From positions 59,888 to 123,887 of the forward strand of contig BCJX01000019.1 of the NCBI GenBank assembly GCA_001600415.1: DNA of 64,000 bases, written 5' to 3'. The notes beneath the pieces were generated by a model. The model ran no database searches and was not told the origin of the DNA. It was given only the letters and a program-made list of their open reading frames with translations. Positions 55,301-64,000 of the stretch are shown piece by piece. The position numbers and the translations under genes are program-made. Positions within the stretch are counted from its first letter, which is position 1. The number at the start of each line of letters is the position of its first letter. Origin of the DNA: Pascua guehoae. Taxonomy: Eukaryota; Basidiomycota; Tremellomycetes; Trichosporonales; Trichosporonaceae.

Positions 55301-57133
55301 TTAGATCTGATACCTAAAGTTGGCCTCGAGCTGGACTTGGGAAGGGCCATTGATGCCGCAGTCCTCTCCGCGGTCCATCTTGCGGTTCTCCCTCTGGAGG
55401 TACCAACGGGTGGTGCACACGAGGAAGACGAACAGGACAGCTGCCGCAAGGTTCATGATGAACGCGGCGACGTAACGGGGAGAGTCGTAGTAGACGTAAC
55501 TTGTCCAGATACTGGGTGTGTTGGCGAACGAGTTGATGATCGCGTACGCGATGGCTCGCTTGATAGCAGGGCCTGTCATGGTGGACGAAATCCACGAGAG
55601 GATGACGGTCGACGAGGTGTAGAAAGAAGCCGGCAACAGGCACATGGCCAAGTACCGGGGCGCAATCTTCGTTGTCGCAATGCAGATGATGTTGCAAATG
55701 ATGGTAATCGACGTCGGGCATACGACGTGCCAAAAGCGGTCCAGCGTTTTGTCCGAGTGCCACCCGTTGATGAGAATGGCAAACATGCAGACAATCCAAG
55801 GTGGTGTGGAAAGGCCAAGAGTGGTCGTACGGTCAAAACCGAGTCCACCAACAACCTAGTTGGAGTCAGTTCGGGTTGGCAACAAGCGCTGGTGGAGCAC
55901 TGACAATTGGGAAGAAGTTGGTCACACTGGCGCTGATGAAGATAGCTTGAAGACATAGGCTGATTGTTAGACAAAACTTTCAGGACCATGGCGTTGCCGT
56001 GCTCACTTCATTAACCAGGTCTTCGGATCGGTGGCAGCGAGCTTGAATGCCTCCCAGTTCGAGGTTTCGTCAGTGTTGTCCTGAGTACCACGGTCCTCTT
56101 GGAGTCGCCACATGAGCCAGGCGCGCTCGTCCACCGTGAGCCAGCGGACAGTCTTGGGGTCGTTTGGGATGTACGTGGCAAAAATAAGTGCGCCGCCAAC
56201 AGTAAATGCACCTGGGGAGTTAGTGATATTCTTCTTCAAAGAAGGGGTGTTCCTCTCACCTTCGACAATAAACAGCCACCTCCACCCGGAGATTCCATGG
56301 TTTCCGTCGAGATCAAGGAGTCCAATAGCGAGCAGGCCACCACAGGCGTTTCCAATCTGCGACCCGCAGTAAAAGGCTGCCGAGCGCAGCGCCATCTGCT
56401 TCTTGGTGTAAAAGCACGACACGAGATAGATGGCGCCTGGGAAAAATGCTGCTTCGCAGACGCCGAGAACGGCGCGGCAGACTGCAAGTCCTGCAAACGA
56501 ATGGACAGCACCTGTGCAGGCGGAGACGAGCCCCCAGAGTGCACAAACAATGCAGATGTAGATTCCTGGGTAGCCCGACTGTCCTCCGTTAGCTCATGCA
56601 AGTGGGACGCAAATGAGAACCAACCTTGGAAGCAATCATGTTGGAAGGGACTTGGACGGCAACGTAACCAGCGAATAGAACAGATACACAGGTGTTGTAC
56701 TGCTGCGTCGTGAGGCCAATCTCTTCTGCCATACCGCCGAGTTTGGCAGTAGCAATGTCTGACTGTCAATACTGACGTGTTCTGGAAGATTGTGGACATA
56801 GTCTAGCGCTAAACGCGAGTGGGGACACTTACTCTGGCGGTCGATAAAGTTGAAAACGTAGAGGAGAATGAGAGCAGGCATGAGAAGCAGATCGAGTTTG
56901 CGAGTTGCTCGTCGATGCAGTTCCTCGCGTTGTTCGTCGGTGAGATGTGCGAGAGACTCGGGAAACTTGACCGCGAGGTGGCGGTCGACGCCGTCATCCG
57001 GGTCGATGTGCTCAACATCAACTGTAGTCGGGTCCTTCTTGTCGGCATCGTACGATTGGGACATGGAGCGGGACAGCGAGCGAGAGAGCTGGAGGGGGTC
57101 TTGCCCCGGGAGGAGGTGTTTGGTGTCCTTCAT
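55301..57133 (-). CDS. MFS transporter, allantoate-permease-like (ACS family, Dal5-type)
   Basis: Six exons: 57133-56833, 56758-56625, 56578-56260, 56211-56007, 55959-55905 and 55855-55301; 522 aa. The anion:cation symporter family imports ureides, nicotinate, dipeptides and similar anions with protons. Landmarks: an 80-residue acidic N-terminal tail, KLDLLLMPALILLYVFNFID in TM1, YNTCVSVLFAGYVAVQVPSN, the RAVLGVCEAAFFPGAIYLVS motif, GISGWRWLFIVEG, and the linker EDRGTQDNTDETSNWEAFKL. TM7-12 follow (VVGGLGFDRTTTLGLSTPP, ISSTMTGPAIKRAIAYAIIN). The 55-nt exon 5 is fixed by an acceptor at CTAACAATCAG, the only one keeping a hydrophobic frame. Divergent from the D-aminoacylase gene 0.8 kb away, suggesting it imports that enzyme's substrate or product. 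Confidence 0.92.
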
Positions 57134-57931
57134 GGTGACGTGGATGCGTCAGTGCCAGTTGTGAGTAGTTGTTACGCGACGGTTGTGGGGAAAGATCCAG
57201 GTGAGAGCTAGCATTATTATATTCCACTTCTGGTGCTGACCATTCCGTTGTTGTCAACCACCGCGACTCTCCAGTCAGTTGACATGTAGCTGACCGATGA
57301 AGCAAGATAAAACCCGTGTTGTACCGCCCAGCCGTCCTGTGCCGACAGCAGGCGACAAGATTTAGTGCCTGTGGAAGTCGAGCGGAGGTGAGCGCAAGAG
57401 CAGCGAGTTAGTGCAAGTTTAGCGGCGAGGTGGAGCCAACACGGCTGATGGGAGGGATGGGAAATAGCTGGCTGAGATGCCTTACGGTAGCAGGCACGCG
57501 TCTTCAAGTAGAGAGCCCCGCGGGGCCTAAGACTCTCGGCTTCTTTTCCTCTTTGGCAATCTAATTATGGCTGATTCCCATTGTCTGTGCCTTGTCGCTT
57601 GCTTGCCATGTTCGCTTGCCATCGCTCGGCATGTTCTACACGCCGAATGCGCCGTGTACGCCGAGGGTTATCGCATCAACGATGGTGGCGGCATGACGTG
57701 GTCGCCACCGCGTGCCACAAAGCCGCAAGCTACCGCTTCATGCCGCCCGGTGCCGAACGGACTCCCACAGTGCCTTCGGCAACCCCCGCGTATCGGCCTT
57801 GTCCGCCTTCGTCTTGCCACCATTGTGCGTCATGCGTACTGACAGGAGTTGGGACGCACGGCTCGGTATAAGCAACGCGAGGCGAGCATCTTCCGTAGAG
57901 CGCTCAGTTACCAACACAAGTCCAAACCGAG
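57134..57931. promoter_or_regulatory. Divergent promoter of ACS transporter and D-aminoacylase
   Basis: About 800 bases with no supported gene. TATAAG at 57868-57873 lies 64 bases before the deacylase ATG. Shared upstream region suggests co-regulation. Confidence 0.5.
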
Positions 57932-59882
57932 ATGACTGTTACGGACCATCCCGACATCCTATTCCGCAACGCCACAGTGGTGACTGGGGACGAGGGCGCG
58001 CAGCCGTTCGTCGCAGACGTGCTCGTGCGCAACGGGCTAGTCGACTCTGTGGGGGAGGGCCTCACGGCCAGGCCGGGGGCGCGGACGATCGATGCCACGG
58101 GATACATGCTCTCGCCTGGGTTCATCGACATGCACGCACACTCGGATCTGTATCTCCTCTCGCATCCCGAGCACGAGCCAAAGATCACGCAGGGCTGCAC
58201 TGTGAGTCGCGCCGTTGCGTTGGGCACGAGCTGACCATCAGACCGAGGTTGTCGGACAGGATGGCATTTCGTACGCTCCCGTGCGTACAAGGGCAGAGAT
58301 GTACGCCATTCGTGACCAGATTACCGCATGGAATGGCAACCCATCGGACGAAGAGTGCACCACGGGCGACTTGGCGGGAGTGGGCATGTTTGAGTGGGAC
58401 ACTATTCGGGGATATCTCGACTGCCTGGACCGAAACAAGACGGCGACCAACGTTGCCATGCTCGTCCCACAAGGTAACCTGCGCCTCCTTGCGTGTGGGC
58501 CGTACGATACAACCGCCACGCCCGCCCAGCTCGACGACCAGGTTGCATTGCTCCACGCCGCCATGGCCGATGGCGCTGTCGGCATGTCGTCGGGTCTGAC
58601 ATACACTCCCGGGATGTATGCGAGTACGTCCGAGCTCGCAGTTCTGTGCAAGGCCCTCGCGTCGTACCCAGGTGCCTTTTACGCACCACACCACCGCAGC
58701 TATGGCAACCATGCGCTCGAGAGTTATGAGGAGATGCTCGACCTCGGACGGAATACGGGCTGTCCCGTGCACCTCACGCATGCGACCATGAACTTTGCCG
58801 AGAACAAGGGACGAGGCAAGGAACTGTTGAAGAGCATCGACGCGGCCCTTGACGATGGGGCAGACATTACCCTCGACACATATCCGTATCTCCCTGGGTG
58901 CACGACCCTGTCGTCGTTGCTCCCCAGCTGGGCGTCTGCAGGCGGTCCAGCCGAGACCCTCAAGCGGTTCGAAGACGAGGACACTCGCGAGAAGATTCGC
59001 ATCGCGGTTGAGGTCACGGGATGTGACGGTGGCCACGGACTGCCAACGAACTGGGCCGATATGGAGGTGCGTATTGCTAGAATGAAAGTAGGCAGAGTGC
59101 TATTCTGGCAGTCATCGAAGGGCATGAGTGTACGCGCCGCCCCTCAAAGCTGCAATAGGGGTTGGAATTCACTTGTTGTTCCTGGTGCTCCTGCATCTTG
59201 ACGAGGCAGAACGGGTGGAGTCTTTGAAACCAAGACCATCTCCAGACCCCAGCTACCGTTCAACCTCACTTTGTGGCATTCACTGACAGAGCAGATCGGA
59301 TCAACGCACGATCCATCTCTCGCCAGCTACTGCGGTCGGCGAGTGGCCGACGTCGCAGCCGAACGCGGAGAACGCCCAATCGACACATTCTTCCATATTC
59401 TCACAAAGGACAGGCTTGCCACGGGTCTCATCCTGCACATTGGCAACGAGGAAAATGTGCGCACCATCATGGCCCACCGAACGCACATGGCAGGTTCGGA
59501 CGGCATTCTACACGGGAAGAACTTGCACCCCCGCGCATATGGCACGTTCCCCAAGTACCTGGGTCATTACGCGCGCGACCTGAAGCTCGCAAGTATTCCA
59601 GACATGGTCGCACACATGACTTCGCGCCCTGCCAAACGTCTCGGTGTCTATCCCTACCGAGGCAAGGTTGCACCTGGGTCTGCTGCCGACCTGGTGCTCT
59701 TTGACCCAGTGACCATTGCGCCTCGTTCGTCACATGAGAATCCTCGCGCAAAGTCAGAGGGTATCCGCTTTGTCTTGGTCAACGGTGTCATTGCGCTCGA
59801 TGAGGGTAAGATGACCGGTGCGAGGGGGGGATGTACACTCCGTCGGCGCAAGGACGGGCGTGTGACTGACAGGGGCGAGTAA
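57932..59882 (+). CDS. N-acyl-D-amino-acid deacylase (D-aminoacylase), amidohydrolase superfamily
   Basis: Three exons, 57932-58201, 58242-59066 and 59295-59882, all phase 0; 560 aa. It removes acyl groups from N-acyl-D-amino acids, using a metal in a TIM barrel. The N-terminal beta sandwich starts ILFRNATVVTGDEGAQPF. The metal motif is HxH in SPGFIDMHAHSDLYLLS. The conserved TEVVGQDGISYAPV and MSSGLTYTPGMYAST blocks, VHLTHATM, DTYPYLPGCTTLSSLLPSW and the late GSDGILHGKNLHPRAYGTFP complete the pattern of this family. The length is slightly above bacterial enzymes (about 480-540). The second intron is 228 nt, and its acceptor (59293-59294) gives the smooth junction to IGSTHDPSLASY. No signal peptide, so cytosolic. 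Partner transporter divergent upstream. Confidence 0.92.
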
Positions 59883-60350
59883 AGTAAGAAGGCACAAGAT
59901 ATGAATGTATGTTGAAGACTGGAAACTAGTGGGAGGGGACGAGACACAGGTCTTGGCCACAGGGAGAGTTGCGCAGACAGTGTGGCTAAGTGTACGCCGG
60001 CGCGCGACCACGAGTATGCTGCCGCAGTTATGAGGGGAGTGGGAAGTGAACAGTCTCGTCGGCCGTGTTGTCGAAGGCAAACAGCTCCATCTCGAAGGCC
60101 ATGCAACGTTTCTTCACGATGCTCAAATTTCCAAATGCCGTTCCATGGCCAACTCGTTTCCATCCGTTACTTCAGAAATCGAACATCAGTACAAGCGGCG
60201 TGTTAGAGGCACGACGACTGGCAACCACACCCCGGCAATCAGCGCCCAGGTTGTCCCAGTATCGCCCCTCCGTTCTACATCTCCAACAGCATATGGCCCG
60301 CCGGGGACGGGCTTACTTCTCACAACCTGTGCCATCCACTCCACCTCCGA
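59883..60350. other. Intergenic between convergent genes
   Basis: 470 bases between 3' ends. No gene seen. Confidence 0.45.
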
Positions 60351-61500
60351 TTACATCCTCGAGGCGGGCGGCGTTTCAATCTCAATGACGAGCTTGCCAA
60401 AGTGCTGGCTCTTCTCCATGTCGGCAAACAGCTCGTCGAGGCCTGCAAAGTTGTCGAGGCCCTTGATCGTCTTGCTAATGACGGGGCGAATCTTGTGCTT
60501 TGCGACAAACGCAATCATTTCGCGGAACTCCTTGCGCGATCCCATGGTGACGCCACGGAGGTCGACATTGGCGAGGACGGCCTGCATGAGCCAGTCCATC
60601 TTGGGCGAGACGGTCATACCGTACTGCGAAATGACACCGCCGGGGCGGAGGAGACGCACGGCCTTGCTGACAATGTTGCCGCCGGCGCCATCAATGACAG
60701 CGTCGAGGAACGGCCGGTCGGCTGGGAGCAAGGCCTTGAGGTCCTTGTCCCAGGTGTCGCTCTTGTAGTTTACGCCGCCCTTGGCGCCCATCGCGACCGC
60801 CTTGGCAATCTTTTCCTCGCTCCCAGACGACACGTAGACGTTGCACCCGAAAGCGACCGCAAACTGCAGCACGGCGAGGGCGACACCACCGCCAATGCCG
60901 GTAATGAGGATGTTCTTGCCCGGTGCGGCCGCTCCGCTCTTGGTCGCCAGTGCGCGCCAGCCCGTGATGCCCGCGAGCGGGAGCGCTGCTGCCTCGACGG
61001 GGGTGAGGTGCGGCGGAGCAGGCTCGACATCGTCCTGGTCTGCGACCATGTAATCCCTACCAGTACCCGAGTCGGACGCGCGAACACCGCCCGCGACGTG
61101 AAACTTGGACGTCTCGGGGCCCAGAGGGTCGCTGTCCCACCCTCGCATTGGGGCGAGAACGACTGGGTCGCCCTTCTTCACACGCGTCACGCCCTCGCCA
61201 ACCTCGGAGATGATTCCGTAGCCATCGCCGAGGAGCGCCTTGTCGTATGCAATACCGGGGTAGAGTGCTTGGCGGATGAACAGGTCGCGGTGGTTGAGCG
61301 CGGCAGCGTGCAGGCGGACAAGTACTTCGCCCTTGCCAGGCTTGGGAATTGGCACCTCGCGGATCTGCAGGCTGCCGAGTGAGTATGCATTTTGAGCGGC
61401 GAGGTCACATAGTGAAGAGCAACAAGAAGGATACATACGGGTAGAAGACCTTGCCAGGCTTGCCTTCAATCTGCTTGAGGATGAGTTCACGGGACGACAT
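60351..61500 (-). CDS. Zinc-less medium-chain dehydrogenase/reductase (quinone-oxidoreductase-like)
   Basis: Two exons, 61500-61439 and 61371-60351, 360 aa. A GroES-like domain (PKPGKGEVLVRLHAAALNHR, LLGDGYGIISEVGEGVTRVK) is followed by a Rossmann domain (NILITGIGGGVALAVLQFAV, then VYVSSGSEEKIAKAVAMGAK). The four structural-zinc cysteines of classical alcohol dehydrogenases are missing, placing it with NAD(P)H quinone or enone reductases of the YogA/zeta-crystallin side of the family. FLDAVIDGAGGNIVSKAVRL and GGVISQYGM are further family blocks. Normal length. Cytosolic. Substrate unknown. The adjacent acylase gene is convergent and shares no obvious control. Confidence 0.92.
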
Positions 61501-63003
61501 TGTGGTGGGCAATGGTGCAGAACGTTGGTGTGCCTTTTGGACTTTTTGGGGAGATGACGATGCGAACGCAAGGATCGGGCGTGCCACGGTCGAAAGAGGA
61601 GCGATGGACGAAGAGGACCACTGGTGTGCACTCGTGTGATATTGAGGGAGTGTGAGGAAATGTACAGTATGTAGAGTAGAAGTAGTGGTGAGGTGCCAAG
61701 AGTGAATCGCTGATGGCTAAGCACCATCGTCATGACCCGTTCATTCAAATAGCCGGTCCTCGGCCGCCGTGTCCGCGGCCGCATTAACTCCCGAGGTGTT
61801 AGTCACCATCCATCCAGGTCACTGCGGGGCCTCAACATTGCAGAGACACCGCGTCTGGGGTACCCGTGATGCATGTTCTGGCCCCAGAATAGAGCTGTGG
61901 GGCACTGCTGGGTAATGTCAGTCGGTACGTGGACAGTATCGGCAGTTGCATAGGGACGGAATACGATACTCTGGGAACAAACGACACCCGTATCGCCTAG
62001 GGGGCTGACGAGGGGGCTGACAAACAAATTCCATTCTACCTGGGTGCAACGACAGTCTGGTCAAAGCTGTTCGGCCTGGCAAATGGTGGGCAGGAAGGCC
62101 CATTCACCTTGCCCACTACATATTGGCAGCCTTTCACCAGAGCAGGCATTCCAGCCGAATATCGATGATTAACCTCTTAAGGCTCATGGCACCTCAAAAC
62201 ACTGCATAGCGGGTGTATTGCAAGTACATCGAGTGGCTAGGTCCTCATCAAGGCCAAAGTGCAGCTCTAAACCTCTCAGGCCACTTCACACACAACTCGT
62301 TAGAGTACTTGGACAGCGCAACCTCCACCACCAGCTTCAGCAGGTAGCGTTTAGCCGACTTTGCGGTACCAAGTGCCATTGACGCCATGCAGCATTTGGG
62401 CGGGGAAGACGCTGATCATACTCGTCGAAAGGGGCTGTGACAACAAAGGGTGCCCAGTCTTGAACACTTATGTGGGTACTACAGTAGAACGGCGCTTGCG
62501 TGATTTTTATTCCAAGCGGCCCCTTGGTCCATCAAATACCGCATTGCATCAAATCGCGCATCAACATTACTTAACGCCAGCGAGTGGTGCACGTTTATCA
62601 GAGACGCGGCCAACAGTGCAGTCCATTTCCTGCGACGCTGCTGTCTGGCGATGGACGTTGAGGAAGTGTCATACATATATTCCATTTGACACAGGTGTTC
62701 GGTTAGCACCAGTACCAGTCCCTATCAACGCGTTATTTTCAGAATGCGCTATCTGCGGTGATTGATGCTAACTACAGTACGTCATGATTGGCGCTTTTCA
62801 TGGCGTGCGCGACATGTGAAACGTGGTGCTGCCGGAGTGAGATGTTACAGGTTAGTGATGTTCGATTGTTGGTTGGCACTGGGGTTCCGTTGGCGAAATG
62901 ATGGTCGAGAAAGGGAGCACTATCAGCTCCGGTCTACGGTGAAGTGCAGACGTGCGAACCGTCTTAAAAGACGCCTGCTACCTCGGTCCACGACCATCCA
63001 CCC
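61501..63003. other. Intergenic, no supported gene
   Basis: 1.5 kb, promoter of the MDR gene and upstream region of the next gene. AT-richer. Short open frames only (for example 62361-62765), without domains or splice signals. Confidence 0.45.
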
Positions 63004-64000
63004 ATGATGAGCTCTCCCCACACTCCCCACACTCCCCGTCCTCCCCCGTACGACGAAGAGCGGGCTTATCTCATTCCCAAAGAGCGACACCGTGATCCTC
63101 GAAAGCCTCAGGGGCCTCTGTGGCAGCTCTGGGTCATTGTGGTATTGCTATGCGTTATCGGCGGTTACTGGCTGGTGCTTGAGTTGTGCACACCACTCCC
63201 TCAGCACAATGACACTCCGTTTGGCCAACACCTCGCAGGCGAACCACATGGGTCAGAGGAGATCATGGCCGTTGGGGCTGGTGGCCTTAACGCATCCGAA
63301 CAGCTTAGCCGTGACCTGTTCAGACGGTTTGCCACGGCCAGCTCGGCAGTTAAGGTGAATTCAAGGCTGCGACTTTTGCTGAAACCACAGGTTGCCACGA
63401 TCGCGTCGGAGGTCAGCGAGTTTAAACGGCATGCATCCCCCTGCAACCAACACAACTGGGGGCCATGCATGACTACCCTCGTCTCGGGTTTGCTCTTGAC
63501 GGCCGCCAGTAATTGGTCCCCCGTCCCCGAAATCCGCAGTATCGTTCCCTTCGAGGACCTCACAATCTCGATTGACCAATTCGACGATACGTCTACCCAC
63601 CCTGCACATCTCTTTATAAGCAACTATCGGGAGGTGGTCGAACGGAACCCATCCCTTGGTACCGCGCGCATCGGCTACGTGCACTACGTCAACCTTGGAG
63701 CGAGGCGCCACCGACTCGTCATTCAGCCACGTTCGGCGGGTATCGGGAGACGTCATGACGAGGACGTATCTGTCAGCTACGAGTGGACGTGGGTAGCAAC
63801 CCTCCCTGGCGTCGACACTGACATGAAGCGATTTCGGCGCTTCCAGCACAAGCGGGGATACCAATACAGCCGATTACGACATGCTCGCGGGGGAGGTCGC
63901 CAACTATCTCGACGAACAGAAGTACAACAACATCTGCCTGACCCAATGCATCGGAAACCTCCCGCATGAGGTTGGTCAGCTGCGGACCCAGACGGGGAGA
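63004..64000 (+). CDS. Unknown type II membrane protein (5' part)
   Basis: Exon 1 63004-63788, then a 40-nt intron (GTGGGT...CACTGACATGAAG) and exon 2 63829 onward, open to the window end; 319 codons visible. The N-terminal 40 residues are Pro/His-rich and cytosolic. A single membrane anchor (LWQLWVIVVLLCVIGGYWLV) follows, with a lumenal or extracellular remainder carrying N-glycosylation-like sites (NAS, NWS). The removed intron is needed because the frame after it, reading TADYDMLAGEVANYLDEQKY, is clearly coding, while the unspliced frame turns basic and random. I recognise no domain. A secretory-pathway enzyme or cell-wall protein is possible but unproven. Confidence 0.6.

Overview
The window is nuclear DNA of a filamentous-growing or yeast-like fungus, almost certainly a basidiomycete. 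Genes are dense on both strands. They are split by many short introns (mostly 37-150 nt) with GTGAGT/GTAAGT-type donors, CTGAC/CTAAC branch sites and AG acceptors. Coding regions are GC-rich, many starts sit in CCACCATG-like contexts, and there is a spliceosomal U2 snRNA gene and an intron-containing tRNA-Ser. A lacZ-type beta-galactosidase beside a sugar permease, plus many catabolic enzymes and transporters, suggests a versatile saprotroph. Trichosporonales (Trichosporon/Apiotrichum/Cutaneotrichosporon) is my best guess, but that is inference. All splice structures were built by hand from splice consensus, reading frame and family similarity. They are models, not transcript-supported annotations.

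Left part (1-24.7 kb): the tail of a DHA2-type drug transporter; a 2-oxoglutarate/Fe(II) oxygenase (-); pirin (+); tRNA-Ser(UGA) (-); an intronless proline racemase/hydroxyproline epimerase-type enzyme (+) followed by an amino-acid permease (+); an unknown proline-rich protein (-); an unknown protein with a possible PD-(D/E)XK-like core and a disordered tail (+); an alpha/beta hydrolase (-); an NmrA-like oxidoreductase (-); a 28-residue cysteine-rich, metallothionein-like protein (-); and an aquaglyceroporin (-).

Middle (24.7-52 kb): glycerol kinase (+) lies divergent to the aquaglyceroporin, making a glycerol uptake/phosphorylation pair. Then come U2 snRNA (-), a possible transposase-like relic, a secreted pepsin-type aspartyl protease (-), and a secreted protein (-) with six tandem units each ending in Lys-Arg. 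That last gene is a KEX2-processed repeat protein and the most novel item here. A bacterial-style glutaminase with a STAS domain (-) follows. Next is an oligosaccharide-use block: GH2 beta-galactosidase (-) divergent from a lactose-permease-like transporter (+), a DUF4267 membrane protein (+), a cytosolic GH95 alpha-fucosidase (-) and a Zn2Cys6 transcription factor (-). Together these could import fucosyl-galactosides or lactose and hydrolyse them inside the cell.

Right part (52-64 kb): a monocarboxylate-transporter-like MFS protein (-) whose frame stays open past its stop; an allantoate-permease-like (ACS) transporter (-) divergent from an N-acyl-D-amino-acid deacylase (+), another uptake/enzyme pair; a zinc-less MDR quinone/alcohol oxidoreductase (-); and, running off the end, an unknown type II membrane protein (+). 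The theme is paired transporter and catabolic-enzyme genes sharing divergent promoters.
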